A stretch of 38,332 bases of DNA from an uncultured Paenibacillaceae bacterium. GTDB taxonomy: Bacteria > Bacillota > Bacilli > Aneurinibacillales > Aneurinibacillaceae. The translations under genes were made by a program, and so were the position numbers. Under the pieces are notes generated by a model. It saw only the letters and a program-made list of their open reading frames with translations. It searched no databases and was not told the origin of the DNA. The stretch covers positions 1 through 38,332 of the forward strand of contig CAMLDI010000027.1 of NCBI GenBank assembly GCA_946478845.1. Direction: 5' to 3'. Positions 1 to 9,362 of the stretch are shown piece after piece. Position 1 is the first letter of the stretch; each line of letters begins with the position of its first letter.

Positions 1-436
1 GAAATTCGGCAATGGCAGCAGAAATAAATTGGCCTGCCTGGGGTGAAGCAAAAATGGCGTAAGAATAAGCGCCAACTGCAAAAAAAGCAACATAACCAAG
101 GTCAAGAAGACCGGCAAAACCTACCACAATATTTAAGCCAAGAGCCATCGCTACATAAATGCCTACCTGGGTGGCCACTTCCATGTAGTAACGGTTCTCC
201 CCGACCACCATGGGTATAATGAGGACAAGAATCAATGCCCCGAATAACAAACGAAATTTCAACGGAATGCTGGTTAAAAAACGAAGGAGCAAAAGTGAAA
301 ACAAGAGGAGTAAAAAAGGAAGAATCGCCCGGTCAGAAACCCATAACCATAGGGTGACTGATCCTGTGTAAAGAATGATGAAAAGCCATTGGGTTAGTGA
401 ATATATGAAATAGTGCCGAATGCGCTCCATATCCAT
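1..436 (-). CDS. livM: Branched-chain amino-acid ABC transporter permease LivM (3' part outside window)
   Basis: Second membrane permease of a LivFGHMK-type importer for leucine, isoleucine and valine or related amides. About 145 N-terminal residues are visible and the rest runs off the left edge. Several hydrophobic helices occupy roughly residues 10-75. The family hallmark of an N-LVVG-AG-LDLG-VAFF-VGAY pattern is readable near residues 100-125 (here [18 protein letters not shown]). The ATG at 436 is chosen; GTG 439 and ATG 430 are in-frame alternatives. It begins two codons after the livH stop, so the two permeases are translationally coupled and the Shine-Dalgarno lies in the end of livH. 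The ATPases LivG and LivF are expected just beyond the edge but cannot be seen. Confidence 0.92.
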   Translation of the reverse strand, partial: MDMERIRHYFIYSLTQWLFIILYTGSVTLWLWVSDRAILPFLLLLFSLLLLRFLTSIPLKFRLLFGALILVLIIPMVVGENRYYMEVATQVGIYVAMALGLNIVVGFAGLLDLGYVAFFAVGAYSYAIFASPQAGQFISAAIAEF

Positions 437-439
437 CAC

Positions 440-1405
440 CTACACCTTCTCTTTGACGGCTTCGCCAAAGATGCCCTCAGGCCTAAATAATAAAACGATA
501 ATCAAGATGGAAAAGGCAAATACATCTTTATATTCAGCCCCGAAATTACCATTGGTTAAAGGCCCCATATAAGCCGCTCCCAGGGATTCTAATAACCCCA
601 GTGCAATACCGCCAATCATGGCCCCTTTCATATTGCCAATTCCTCCAAGCACGGCAGCTGTAAAGGCTTTTAATCCTAATAAAAATCCGATATAAGGGTC
701 AATGGTTCCATAATACTGGGCATAAAGAACGCCAGCTGCCCCCCCTAAACTTGAACCAATAAAAAAGGTTAAGGCAATGACTTTGTTTACATTAATAGCC
801 ATTAACGATGCGGTTTGTTGATCCTGTGCCACAGCACGCATAGCGATTCCCCATTTGCTTTTATTCACGAACAAATGAAGGCCCACCATCATCATGAGGG
901 CTAAGATGATAATTACCAATGATTTTTCCTCGAGGATTAACCCATCCATAACATGAAAAGAACCGTCTAATAAGTTTGGACCTGTGACATAGAAAGCATT
1001 GCGGGTCATTCCTTCGGTAAAACGGACTAAATCTTGTAAAAGAAAAGAAACGCCAATCGCAGAAATTAACACCACAAGCCTGGGGGAAAAACGTAAAGGG
1101 CGATAGGCAACCCGCTCAATGCCAACTCCAAGGGCCCCCGTAAAAATCATGGCAACCGCCAGGGCTAGAAAAAGAGCTAAATATGGATTGAGTCCGCTCA
1201 TCATTCCCATAGATTGCATCAATAACAATACTTCTGTACCAATAAATGCTCCAACCATAAAAATTTCACCATGGGCAAAATTAATTAATTCAAGGATGCC
1301 ATAAACCATGGTATAGCCTAGTGCAACAACTGCATATAAAAATCCAAGTGTTAGTCCATCAATAAAAACCTGTGGAAGCATTGAGGCAAGGGAACTCAAA
1401 TTCAT
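440..1405 (-). CDS. livH: Branched-chain amino-acid ABC transporter permease LivH
   Basis: Integral membrane permease that pairs with LivM to form the channel of the branched-chain amino-acid importer. The 321-residue length is typical. The N-terminus carries the family pattern F-DGL-LG-LYA-VALGYTMVYGI--LINFAHGE (about residues 14-48), and the C-terminal half has the conserved KAFTAAVLGGIGN segment. About eight hydrophobic helices are spread along the chain. A GAGGGG ribosome-binding site lies about 10 nt before the ATG. livK lies 91 nt upstream with a terminator-like hairpin in the gap, and livM begins immediately after the stop. The substrate is inferred from family; amide or urea transport by related systems cannot be excluded. 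Confidence 0.95.
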   Translation of the reverse strand: MNLSSLASMLPQVFIDGLTLGFLYAVVALGYTMVYGILELINFAHGEIFMVGAFIGTEVLLLMQSMGMMSGLNPYLALFLALAVAMIFTGALGVGIERVAYRPLRFSPRLVVLISAIGVSFLLQDLVRFTEGMTRNAFYVTGPNLLDGSFHVMDGLILEEKSLVIIILALMMMVGLHLFVNKSKWGIAMRAVAQDQQTASLMAINVNKVIALTFFIGSSLGGAAGVLYAQYYGTIDPYIGFLLGLKAFTAAVLGGIGNMKGAMIGGIALGLLESLGAAYMGPLTNGNFGAEYKDVFAFSILIIVLLFRPEGIFGEAVKEKV

Positions 1406-1457
1406 CTTCTAAAATCCCCTCTTTTCTACCTGGAATTTTAAGGAATACAATATGGTG

Positions 1458-1487
1458 AAAAAAAGGGGACGAGCTCCTCATCCCCTT
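1458..1487 (-). terminator. Terminator/attenuator hairpin between livK and livH
   Basis: On the minus strand an AAGGGGATGAG arm and a CTCGTCCCCTT arm form an almost perfect 11-bp stem with a 3-nt loop and one mismatch, followed by seven T. It sits 10 nt after the livK stop and before livH. Partial termination here would give more binding protein than permease, a common arrangement in ABC importers (inference). Confidence 0.85.
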
Positions 1488-1496
1488 ATCCACCAT

Positions 1497-2690
1497 TTAC
1501 TTAAAATTAGCAGCTGAAATGGTTTTAATATATTTTGCCGGATAGGTTCCTTCAGCAAAACTATAGATAAATACATCAGCCGTTTTGTTGTCCCCTTTTT
1601 CATCAAAGGTTACTTTTGTAAATACCCCTTCAAAGTCTTTCGTCCCGCTAATGGCTTTATTTAATTGCTCACGGGTTGGTTTTTTGCCTCCATTGTCCTT
1701 AATGGATTTTTCTAGGGCCTTTAAAACCACAAGACAAGCATCATAGCCATAGGAAGAGAAGGTAGAGGGATCAAGCTTAAAGGTGTCTTTATATTTTTTA
1801 GCAAATGCTTTTCCTTTTTCAGTGCGGGTAGCATCCCCGGCAACAGAGGTAATAAATGTTTTCTTCAGGTTTTCTTTTCCAGCAATTTGTAAAAGGTCCT
1901 TATGGTCAGATCCATCACCAGAAAGGATGTAGCCATTGTATTTCTTTTCCCCTAATTTCTTAATGAGAAGCCCACTCTGGTTATACATGGCGCCAAAATA
2001 CACAGCATCCGGTTTTTTCGCTGCAATCGCAGTTGCCAATGGATTGAATTCCTTTTCTTTATGGTCGATGCCTTCAAAACTAACCACTTGCATGCCCAGT
2101 TTCTCCGCAGCCTTTTTAAAGGCTTCAGCAAGGCCCTGTCCATATTTACTTTTATCATGGGCTATAAATACGGTTTTCACGTTTAAGGTTTTGGCAGCAT
2201 ATTCTGCCCCAGCTGGTCCTTGTACATCATCACGGGCGCAAATCCGATGATAGGTTTTCCATCCTTGTTCGGTTAAATCAACAGCCGTATTTGCAGGAGA
2301 TACTACAGGAAGTCCACCTTGTTCATACTTCGGGCCACTTGGTGCCATTACTCCAGAGTTCAAATGCCCTACCACAGCTAAAACATTAGGATTAGATACT
2401 AACAATTCTGTGTTGGCAACCCCTTGTTTGGGATCACCCTGATCATCCTGGGGGAAGAGTTCAATATCAAAACCTAATTTTTTAATGGTTTCCTTCTCGT
2501 CATTAATCGCTAACTGTGCCCCCATTTTTATTGAGTCCCCCATTGCTGCAAGATCCCCGGAAAGAGGGCTTTGTGTTGCAATTTGAATGACGTTTTCTTG
2601 GCTTGATGTGGTGGTTGTGCCGCACCCTGTTGCAAGTAAACCAAATGACAGAAGGACAATAAATAGGATGAACAACCCATTTTTCCTCAT
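1497..2690 (-). CDS. livK: Branched-chain amino-acid ABC transporter substrate-binding lipoprotein LivK
   Basis: Extracytoplasmic solute-binding protein (periplasmic-binding-protein type 6, Leu/Ile/Val family) of 397 residues. The N-terminus is a lipoprotein signal: basic MRKN, a hydrophobic stretch at residues 5-20, and a lipobox ending ATGC with the lipidated cysteine at 23, followed by a Thr/Ser/Gln linker. The mature domain begins with the family pattern IQIATQSPLSGDLAAMGDSI, and the VVGHLNSGVMAPSGPKYEQ ligand-contact region is present. GGGGGAA precedes the ATG by 6-7 nt. It heads the livKHM operon behind its own sigma-A-like promoter. It delivers substrate to LivHM; the exact ligand cannot be read from sequence. 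Confidence 0.95.
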   Translation of the reverse strand: MRKNGLFILFIVLLSFGLLATGCGTTTTSSQENVIQIATQSPLSGDLAAMGDSIKMGAQLAINDEKETIKKLGFDIELFPQDDQGDPKQGVANTELLVSNPNVLAVVGHLNSGVMAPSGPKYEQGGLPVVSPANTAVDLTEQGWKTYHRICARDDVQGPAGAEYAAKTLNVKTVFIAHDKSKYGQGLAEAFKKAAEKLGMQVVSFEGIDHKEKEFNPLATAIAAKKPDAVYFGAMYNQSGLLIKKLGEKKYNGYILSGDGSDHKDLLQIAGKENLKKTFITSVAGDATRTEKGKAFAKKYKDTFKLDPSTFSSYGYDACLVVLKALEKSIKDNGGKKPTREQLNKAISGTKDFEGVFTKVTFDEKGDNKTADVFIYSFAEGTYPAKYIKTISAANFK

Positions 2691-2736
2691 TAAATTCCCC
2701 CTAATAAAACTTAAGACTAGCCCAACTTTATTCCTA

Positions 2737-2764
2737 ATTATAAAACCTTTTCAGATTTTTTCAA
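2737..2764 (-). promoter_or_regulatory. Sigma-A promoter of livKHM
   Basis: On the minus strand, TTGAAA (2759-2764) and a perfect TATAAT (2737-2742) are separated by 16 bp, about 45 nt upstream of the livK start. The flanks are AT-rich. No obvious T-box or CodY-type box was identified by eye. Confidence 0.65.
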
Positions 2765-2876
2765 TTAATTTTAATATTATTTATTGTCAGATTATTTTAC
2801 AATGCATATTCCCCTTTTCCTTTCCGCAACCTATATAAAGTAGCCAAACTTTATTTGCTAAGAAAGGAGAATAGAA

Positions 2877-3182
2877 ATGAAAAAGAATGTAGGTACCCTT
2901 GATTCCATCGTGCGGATTAGCATGGGTTTAATAGGATTAGCCTGGAGCATTTCTCGGCTCTCCCAAAAAAATAGACGCTTAAACCGTTTTGTTCCCTGGA
3001 TGATTACAGTATTCTCAGCTGTTAAAGTGGCTGAAGGCATCACTAGATATTGCCCTCTGCTTGGTTTTTGGAAGGTGTCAACAGTGAACGTAAATAAAGG
3101 AAAGATTTTTACGCCTGAAGAGGAAACTAAAGGTCCCCATCGCATTGCCCATTTTCCCCGCAGACGAGAGAGCCTTATTTAA
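2877..3182 (+). CDS. DUF2892 / YgaP-like transmembrane domain protein
   Basis: Small membrane protein of 101 residues. The N-terminus reads KNVGTLDSIVRISMGLIGL and there is a conserved ITRYCPLLGF motif at about residues 55-64. This matches the DUF2892 (inner-membrane YgaP-like) pattern of N-G--DR-IR---G ... G-CPLY--LG. Two hydrophobic helices are likely (about 12-26 and 39-52). An AAGGAG ribosome-binding site lies 8 nt before the ATG. It is transcribed divergently from livK. The family often accompanies rhodanese-type sulfur transfer domains, but none is fused here and the function is unknown. The opposite-strand reading frame over the same bases has no such motif or ribosome-binding site and is ignored. 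Confidence 0.8.
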   Translation: MKKNVGTLDSIVRISMGLIGLAWSISRLSQKNRRLNRFVPWMITVFSAVKVAEGITRYCPLLGFWKVSTVNVNKGKIFTPEEETKGPHRIAHFPRRRESLI

Positions 3183-3204
3183 AAAAAGCTGCTAAGACCA
3201 CTAA

Positions 3205-3239
3205 AAATGAAAACCGGCATACTCTCAAAGAGTATGCCG
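3205..3239 (-). terminator. Hairpin downstream of purD, probable purine-operon terminator
   Basis: A perfect 11-bp inverted repeat (CGGCATACTCT / AGAGTATGCCG, 3215-3239) with a 3-nt loop. On the minus strand it is followed by GGTTTTCATTTTT, so it can end purine-operon transcription about 160 nt past the purD stop. On the plus strand it follows the DUF2892 gene but has no T-run. Confidence 0.65.
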
Positions 3240-3268
3240 CTTAATGACGATGAAATGGAGTTGAAATA

Positions 3269-3397
3269 ATGGGTAGAATTATTTGGGAATTCTTAAGCGA
3301 TTATGCTTTTGTCATTCTTGCCGTAGTCGGTTCTATTGCGGTTATTCTTTATGCCTGGGCAAAATACAACAGCAAAGACCGTGCACGGTTCAAATAA
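3269..3397 (+). CDS. 42-residue single-pass membrane peptide, unknown function
   Basis: Short ORF starting ATGGGTAGAATT. GGAG lies 8 nt upstream of the start. The predicted peptide has a hydrophobic segment (about residues 12-29, rich in V, I, L, A) followed by a basic tail ending in DRARFK, which suggests a single N-out/C-in membrane anchor. Its stop codon directly abuts the purD stop on the opposite strand, with no spacer. It lies 86 nt after the DUF2892 gene and may be cotranscribed with it, although a hairpin at 3215-3239 separates them. I do not recognise the family. The call rests on the ribosome-binding site, the clean membrane profile and the exact fit into the gap. Confidence 0.55.
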   Translation: MGRIIWEFLSDYAFVILAVVGSIAVILYAWAKYNSKDRARFK

Positions 3398-4681
3398 TTA
3401 GTTTTGTTTTGCTTCCAATCCTTTTAAGGCTTTCATCGCAATATCGGTTCGATAATGCATTCCCTCAAAAGAGATTTGTGGAATAACTCCATAGGCTTTT
3501 TCCCGTGCCTCATATAGATCTTTGCCAATGGCGGTTACACCAAGAACCCGACCGCCACTGGTTACGGTCTTCCCATTTTTTTCAGACGTACCTGCATGGA
3601 AAATCACAATGTCCTCACGGCCAGTAAATAATCCAGTGATTTCTTTTCCTTTATCATAGGAACCAGGATATCCTCCTGAAGCAAGCACAACACAAACCGC
3701 TGCATTGTCTTTCCAATGTACATCGCATTGATCTAATGTTCCATCTACACAGGCGAAGAAAATATCTAAAAGATCACTTTCTAAGCGTGGGAGAACCACC
3801 TGGGTTTCAGGGTCTCCAAAACGGGCATTATATTCAATGACTTTAGGCCCTTGTTCCGTTAACATTAATCCTGTGTAAAGGATACCGCGGAAAGGACGCT
3901 CTTCTTTCACCATGGCTTTCGCCGTAGGAATGATGATGGTATCAATGGCTGTTTGCACAACAGAATCATCATAATGGGGAACAGGAGAATAAGTCCCCAT
4001 CCCACCTGTATTTGGCCCTTTGTCGTTATTAAAAACCGGTTTATGGTCCTGGGAAGGAACCATAGGAATGACAGTTTCTCCGTCTACAAAAGAGAGAATG
4101 GTCATCTCTTCCCCTTGCAGGAATTCTTCAACAACAACACGGGAACCTGCTTCCCCAAATACCCCATCCAACATAATATTGCGAAGGGCCTCTTCAGCTT
4201 CTTCTAAAGTGAAAGCAACGGTTACCCCTTTTCCTGCAGCTAACCCATCGGCTTTAATAACGATTGGCGCTCCTTTTTCACGTACATAAGAAAGGGCTTT
4301 CTCATAGTTTGTGAAAGAGCGGTATTCTGCCGTAGGAATGTTGTAATTGATCATGATTTCTTTGGCAAAGGATTTGCTTCCTTCAAGCAAAGCTGCATCC
4401 CGGCGAGGCCCAAAAACTTTTAAACCCCGCTCTTCAAAGTAATCAACGATTCCATTTAAGAGAGGATCCTCTGGACCTACTACAGTAAGATCAATTTCCT
4501 CTTTTTCCGCAAATGCGGCTAATGTTGGAAAATCATGGACACCAATGGGAACGCAAGTTGCCAATTCAGCAATTCCTGCATTTCCTGGTGCACAAAAGAT
4601 TCGTTCAACCCGAGGGTTTTGGGCAATTTTCCAAACAAGGGCGTGTTCACGACCGCCGCTGCCAATCACAAGTATATTCAT
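3398..4681 (-). CDS. purD: Phosphoribosylamine-glycine ligase PurD (GAR synthetase)
   Basis: ATP-grasp enzyme joining glycine to 5-phosphoribosylamine, step 2 of de novo purine synthesis. It has 427 residues from the ATG at 4681, which follows a GGGAGGG ribosome-binding site; the longer reading frame upstream lacks homology and overlaps purH. The Rossmann-like N-terminus MNILVIGSGGREHALVWK is diagnostic. The glycine-rich ATP-grasp loop KADGLAAGKG is at residues 143-152, and the metal/product-site segment EYNARFGDPETQ is present near the C-terminal third. It is the last gene of the operon, 22 nt after purH. Confidence 0.98.
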   Translation of the reverse strand: MNILVIGSGGREHALVWKIAQNPRVERIFCAPGNAGIAELATCVPIGVHDFPTLAAFAEKEEIDLTVVGPEDPLLNGIVDYFEERGLKVFGPRRDAALLEGSKSFAKEIMINYNIPTAEYRSFTNYEKALSYVREKGAPIVIKADGLAAGKGVTVAFTLEEAEEALRNIMLDGVFGEAGSRVVVEEFLQGEEMTILSFVDGETVIPMVPSQDHKPVFNNDKGPNTGGMGTYSPVPHYDDSVVQTAIDTIIIPTAKAMVKEERPFRGILYTGLMLTEQGPKVIEYNARFGDPETQVVLPRLESDLLDIFFACVDGTLDQCDVHWKDNAAVCVVLASGGYPGSYDKGKEITGLFTGREDIVIFHAGTSEKNGKTVTSGGRVLGVTAIGKDLYEAREKAYGVIPQISFEGMHYRTDIAMKALKGLEAKQN

Positions 4682-4703
4682 TTTGGGCCCTCCCTTTTCT
4701 ATC

Positions 4704-6248
4704 TTAGTGTTTGAAATGGCGAACACCAGTAAAGACCATAGCAATTCCATTTTCATTAGCAACTTTAATGGAATCTTCATCACGAATCGATCCACCTGGA
4801 TGAATAACAGCCGTTACCCCTGCTTTTACTGCTTCTTCAAGGGTATCTGGCATTGGGAAAAATGCATCGGAAGCCAAAACGCTGCCTTTTGCTTTTTCAC
4901 CAGCTTGTTCAATGGCAATGCGAGCAGAACCAACCCGGTTCATTTGCCCTGCACCAACTCCAATGGTCATATTGCCTTTTGCCAGTACAATAGCATTAGA
5001 CTTCACATGTTTAACCACTTTCCAGGCAAAAAGAAGTTGTTCAATTTCTTCTGGAGTTGGTTTGCGGTCTGTAACAACGGTTAAATCTTCAGCAGTTACT
5101 GTTTTTACATCTTCCGTTTGTACAAGAAGTCCGCCTTCCACAGTGGTTAATTTCACCTCATCTGCACCTTTTTGTTCCACTGTGCCAAGCTCTAATAGGC
5201 GAAGGTTTTTCTTGGTTTGTAATACTTCAAGGGCATCTTCTGTAAAATCAGGAGCCATGATAATTTCTAAGAAAATTTCTTTCATATCTAAAGCAGTTTG
5301 CTTATCAACGGTACGGTTACAAGCAACGATTCCACCAAAGATGGAAACAGGGTCCGCTTCATAAGCTTTGCGATAAGCATCATAAATGGTTTCACCAATG
5401 CCAACACCGCAAGGATTCATATGTTTAACAGCAACCACAGCTGGTTGGGTGAACTCTTTTAAGATGCTAAGGGCCGCATTGGCATCGTTAATATTATTAT
5501 AAGAAAGTTCTTTCCCATGAAGTTGTTTTGCTGTTGCAATGTTGCCGGATTTCGCTAATGGCTGGCGATAGAACGCAGCGCTTTGGTGAGGATTTTCACC
5601 ATAGCGAAGGCCTTGAACTTTTTCATATGTAACAGTGTAGTTTTCAGGGTATTCTTCACCCATTTGCTTGCTAAGGTAAGCAGAAATTAAAGAGTCATAA
5701 GCTGCAGTGTGGCGGAATACTTTTGCAGCTAAGCGGCGTTTTGTTTCTAAAGAAGTGTCGCCATTGGCTTTCATTTCTTCCACAATGCCTGAATAGTCAG
5801 CTGCATCAACCACAACGGTTACAAATTCATGGTTTTTCGCAGCAGAACGAAGCATAGTTGGGCCGCCGATATCTATGTTTTCAATGGCATCTTCCCAGGC
5901 AACATCTGGTTTGCTAATGGTTGCTTTAAATGGATAAAGATTTACAACAACTAGATCAATGGGCTCAATGCCATGTTCTTTAATGGCTTCCATGTGTTTT
6001 TCGCTGTTACGGATGGCAAGAAGTCCACCGTGGATGTTTGGATGGAGGGTTTTAACCCGTCCATCAAGGATCTCAGGGAACCCGGTAACTTCAGAAATGC
6101 CGATTACTTTTACCCCAGCATCTTGCAATAATTTATGGGTACCACCTGTGGAGATGATTTCTACCCCAAGTTGTTCTAATTCTTTCGCAAACTCCACAAT
6201 GCCTGTTTTATCTGAAACGCTAATTAAGGCGCGTTGAATTTTTCCCAT
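4704..6248 (-). CDS. purH: Bifunctional AICAR formyltransferase / IMP cyclohydrolase PurH
   Basis: Last two steps to IMP: formylation of AICAR with 10-formyl-THF, then ring closure. It has 514 residues, normal for the family. The N-terminal MGS-like cyclohydrolase domain (about 1-130) shows [15 protein letters not shown] and the [12 protein letters not shown] motif. The transformylase domain follows with [10 protein letters not shown] (catalytic Lys-His pair) and a terminal [10 protein letters not shown] segment. The ATG follows an AAGGAG site located inside the end of purN, and the start lies 1 nt after the purN stop, so the genes are translationally coupled. Confidence 0.98.
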   Translation of the reverse strand: MGKIQRALISVSDKTGIVEFAKELEQLGVEIISTGGTHKLLQDAGVKVIGISEVTGFPEILDGRVKTLHPNIHGGLLAIRNSEKHMEAIKEHGIEPIDLVVVNLYPFKATISKPDVAWEDAIENIDIGGPTMLRSAAKNHEFVTVVVDAADYSGIVEEMKANGDTSLETKRRLAAKVFRHTAAYDSLISAYLSKQMGEEYPENYTVTYEKVQGLRYGENPHQSAAFYRQPLAKSGNIATAKQLHGKELSYNNINDANAALSILKEFTQPAVVAVKHMNPCGVGIGETIYDAYRKAYEADPVSIFGGIVACNRTVDKQTALDMKEIFLEIIMAPDFTEDALEVLQTKKNLRLLELGTVEQKGADEVKLTTVEGGLLVQTEDVKTVTAEDLTVVTDRKPTPEEIEQLLFAWKVVKHVKSNAIVLAKGNMTIGVGAGQMNRVGSARIAIEQAGEKAKGSVLASDAFFPMPDTLEEAVKAGVTAVIHPGGSIRDEDSIKVANENGIAMVFTGVRHFKH

Positions 6249-6249
6249 C

Positions 6250-6864
6250 TCATTCCGCTCCTTCGCTGATTTTTACTTTTCGATTTTCCAATTGGACTTG
6301 ATTATTCACTAACAATTGCACCACTTCAGGAAGAATCTCATGTTCTACCTGATGAATGCGGGCAGCTAACGATTCTATAGTATCCCCTTCTTCAACAGGA
6401 ACCATACGTTGGGCAATAATTGGGCCTGTATCCATTCCCTCATCCACAAAGTGAACGGTTACCCCTGTAATCTTCACACCATAATTGAAAGCCTGGCCAA
6501 TGGCGTCTTTTCCAGTAAAAGAAGGAAGGATAGAAGGATGAAGATTAATCATCCTTCCACCGTATGCCTTCAATAAGGTGTCGCCAATTAAACGCATATA
6601 TCCGGCAAGAACAATCAGTTCTACGCCCGCTTCTTCTAATTGGCGCAAAATTTCCGATTCAAAAGCCACTTTATCAGGATAATCCTTTGCACTAAAAACA
6701 AAGGTGGGCACCTCAAAAGAGGCTGCCCTTTCCAATACGTATGCACCAGGTTTGTCACAAACAAGAAGAACAACTTCTGCTCCCTGGATTCGTTGGTCGC
6801 GAATCGCCTCCATAATGGCACCAAAATTTGATCCCGATCCTGAGGCAAATACAGCAAGTTTCAT
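6250..6864 (-). CDS. purN: Phosphoribosylglycinamide formyltransferase PurN
   Basis: 10-formyl-THF-dependent GAR transformylase, step 3 of purine synthesis. It has 204 residues, usual length. The N-terminal [11 protein letters not shown] phosphate loop is intact. The catalytic Asn-His pair appears in [12 protein letters not shown], and the Asp motif in [14 protein letters not shown]. Its ATG shares one base with the purM TAA. The C-terminus contains the purH ribosome-binding site. This is the folate-dependent enzyme, not the formate-dependent PurT. Confidence 0.97.
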   Translation of the reverse strand: MKLAVFASGSGSNFGAIMEAIRDQRIQGAEVVLLVCDKPGAYVLERAASFEVPTFVFSAKDYPDKVAFESEILRQLEEAGVELIVLAGYMRLIGDTLLKAYGGRMINLHPSILPSFTGKDAIGQAFNYGVKITGVTVHFVDEGMDTGPIIAQRMVPVEEGDTIESLAARIHQVEHEILPEVVQLLVNNQVQLENRKVKISEGAE

Positions 6865-7904
6865 TATTCATTCACCCCGCTGATGACAACAGTGCGATCT
6901 CCTGCAACGATACGGCCGATTTTATAGGCTTGTTCACCGGCACCCTGCAAAGAAGCCATGGCTGCTTCTGCATCTTTTTCTGCTACAATGGCAATCATGC
7001 CGATACCCATATTAAAGGTACGGAACAAATCCTTATCAGGAATATTTCCTTTTTCTGCAATCAATTTAAAGATAGGAAGAACGGGCCAGGATCCATTATC
7101 AATGGATGCAGTTGTTCCTTCAGGAAGAATCCGTGGAATATTATCATAAAATCCGCCGCCAGTGATGTGAATAAATCCTTTCACCTTTACATCTTCCATT
7201 AACTTCAGGCAAGGTTTCACATATAAACGGGTTGGAGTTAAGAGAGTATCCCCTAAGGTTCCCCCTAATCCTTCCACAGGGTCATTTAAGCCCATGCCGG
7301 CTTCTTCAAGAAGCACTTTTCGCACAAGGGAGAAACCATTGCTATGAACACCGCTAGATGCCATACCAATGAGCACGTCTCCTTCGCCAATGGATTTGCC
7401 GTCAATGATTTGATCAGCGTCAACCACACCTACGCTAAAGCCAGCAATATCATATTCATCTTCGTCATACATCCCTGGCATCTCCGCGGTTTCTCCACCA
7501 ATCAAAGCACATCCGGATTGTTCGCATCCATCAGCGATTCCTTTAACAAGGGCTTCAATTTTTTCCGGAAATACCTTACCGCAGGCAAGATAATCTAAGA
7601 AAAAGAGAGGTTCAGCACCTTGCACCACAATATCATTCACACACATGGCTACAGCATCAATGCCAATGGTGTCGTGTTTATCCATCAAAAAGGCAATTTT
7701 TAATTTGGTTCCAACCCCATCTGTACCAGAAACAAGAACGGGTTTTTTATACTTTTGAATATCTAAACCGAATAGGGCGCCGAATCCCCCTAAATCAGTT
7801 AACACTTCCGGACGGAACGTCCGGCGTACATGTTTTTTCATACGTTCAACGGCTTCATTACCTGCGTCGATATCAACGCCAGCGCGTTTGTATGCATCAC
7901 TCAT
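6864..7904 (-). CDS. purM: Phosphoribosylformylglycinamidine cyclo-ligase PurM (AIR synthetase)
   Basis: ATP-dependent closure of the imidazole ring (FGAM to AIR), step 5. It has 346 residues. The AIRS-family signatures are clear: [11 protein letters not shown] at the start, [30 protein letters not shown] and VHSNGFSL. The C-terminal segment [14 protein letters not shown] follows. It starts 21 nt after the purF stop and overlaps purN by one base. The enzyme is a dimer in characterised relatives. Confidence 0.98.
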   Translation of the reverse strand: MSDAYKRAGVDIDAGNEAVERMKKHVRRTFRPEVLTDLGGFGALFGLDIQKYKKPVLVSGTDGVGTKLKIAFLMDKHDTIGIDAVAMCVNDIVVQGAEPLFFLDYLACGKVFPEKIEALVKGIADGCEQSGCALIGGETAEMPGMYDEDEYDIAGFSVGVVDADQIIDGKSIGEGDVLIGMASSGVHSNGFSLVRKVLLEEAGMGLNDPVEGLGGTLGDTLLTPTRLYVKPCLKLMEDVKVKGFIHITGGGFYDNIPRILPEGTTASIDNGSWPVLPIFKLIAEKGNIPDKDLFRTFNMGIGMIAIVAEKDAEAAMASLQGAGEQAYKIGRIVAGDRTVVISGVNE

Positions 7905-7925
7905 TTTAATCCCCCTGTCCAGGCA

Positions 7926-9362
7926 CTAGCATTTTTCCGTACAGCGTTTGGAATCCTCATAAATTTCTGTAGGGTATTGGCCATTGAAGCAAGCTACACA
8001 ATGCCCTCCATTGTTTGAGCTATCATGACGGCCAATGGCTTCGATCATTCCTTCAGTAGATAAGAAGTATAAAGAATCTGCACCAATAAACTCACGAATT
8101 TGCTCTACGCTTTTACTAGCGGCAATCAATTCTTCCCGGCTTGATGTGTCAATGCCATAGTAGCAAGGATTCATCACGGGAGGAGAACTGATTAACACAT
8201 GGACTTCTTTCGCCCCTGCTTCCCGCAACATTTGCACAATACGGCCACTGGTGGTTCCCCGTACAATGGAATCGTCAATCATGATTACCCGTTTGCCTTC
8301 AACCACTTTACGTACAGCACTTAACTTCATCCGTACCCCACGAGCCCGCATTTCCTGGGTAGGTTGAATAAAAGTACGAGCCACATAACGGTTTTTAATT
8401 AAACCCAATTCATAAGGAATGCCTGCAGCTTCTGCATACCCAATGGCAGCAGAAATACTGGAATCTGGCACACCGGTAACTACATCTGCGTCAATTGGCG
8501 CTTCTTCATAAAGCTTGCGGCCTAATCGTTTCCGTGCCAGATGGACATTAATTTGTGCAATATCACTATCAGGACGGGCAAAATAAACATATTCGAAAGA
8601 ACAAATGGCACGCTGGGTTTGTCCAGAGAATCGTTCAGAACGAAGGCCATCTTCATCAATGACAATCATTTCCCCTGGTTCCACTTCACGGAAATACTCC
8701 GCACCCACAGTATCAAAAGCACAGGTTTCAGAAGAAACCACATACCCATCACCAATTTTCCCAAGAGAAAGAGGGCGCAAACCATTAGGGTCAAGAGCGA
8801 CGATCAATTTTTTCTCGGTCATCACTAATAAGGCGTAAGCCCCTTTAATCAGGCGAAGGGCATTTTTCACTGCTTCTTCAATTTCTAAACCAGAACGGGA
8901 GATTAAATGGGCAATAACTTCCGTATCACTGGTGGTTTGGAAAATAGAACCCTGACGTTCCAATTGGTATCGAATTTGATCCGCATTTACCAGGTTTCCA
9001 TTATGGGCTAATGCCAGATTGCCGCCACTATATTTAAAAATTAATGGCTGGGCATTTTCTAGTTTGCTTTCCCCGGCCGTCGTATAACGAACGTGGCCAA
9101 TGGAAATATGCCCATGGATTTTGCTTAACTCATTATTGTTAAAAGCTTCAGTTACTAATCCCATTCCCCGGTGATTGGTGAAAACTTCACCGTTGGAAGC
9201 GCAAATGCCCGCGCTTTCCTGTCCCCGGTGTTGCAGGGCATGAATGCCATAATAAGTGAGTTGGGGAGCATCAGGGTGATTGTACACCCCGAACACTCCA
9301 CACTCTTCGTTCAATTTATCCCAGATATCATCATGTTCAAAAAAGTTTAATCGATCAGACAT
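7926..9362 (-). CDS. purF: Amidophosphoribosyltransferase PurF
   Basis: Commits PRPP to purine synthesis by transferring the glutamine amide. It has 478 residues. It begins with a short propeptide; the N-terminal nucleophile is Cys21 in EECGVFGV, expected to be exposed by autocleavage as in the Bacillus enzyme. The class II glutaminase features ([19 protein letters not shown]) are followed by a phosphoribosyltransferase domain with [14 protein letters not shown]. Cysteines in [14 protein letters not shown] and GHCVACFNG match the four ligands of the oxygen-sensitive 4Fe-4S cluster of Bacillus-type PurF. It overlaps purL by 16 nt. Confidence 0.98.
   Translation of the reverse strand: MSDRLNFFEHDDIWDKLNEECGVFGVYNHPDAPQLTYYGIHALQHRGQESAGICASNGEVFTNHRGMGLVTEAFNNNELSKIHGHISIGHVRYTTAGESKLENAQPLIFKYSGGNLALAHNGNLVNADQIRYQLERQGSIFQTTSDTEVIAHLISRSGLEIEEAVKNALRLIKGAYALLVMTEKKLIVALDPNGLRPLSLGKIGDGYVVSSETCAFDTVGAEYFREVEPGEMIVIDEDGLRSERFSGQTQRAICSFEYVYFARPDSDIAQINVHLARKRLGRKLYEEAPIDADVVTGVPDSSISAAIGYAEAAGIPYELGLIKNRYVARTFIQPTQEMRARGVRMKLSAVRKVVEGKRVIMIDDSIVRGTTSGRIVQMLREAGAKEVHVLISSPPVMNPCYYGIDTSSREELIAASKSVEQIREFIGADSLYFLSTEGMIEAIGRHDSSNNGGHCVACFNGQYPTEIYEDSKRCTEKC

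Noticed and set aside
1936..2250. Plus-strand 104-codon frame over livK
   Set aside because: Shadow of the conserved binding-protein gene, with no independent coding evidence.
2858..3145. Minus-strand 95-codon frame over the DUF2892 gene
   Set aside because: The plus strand has the family motif and AAGGAG site; this frame has neither.
4545..5084. Plus-strand 179-codon open frame over purH and purD
   Set aside because: It is antisense to strongly conserved purine enzymes, has no ribosome-binding site and no recognisable motif.
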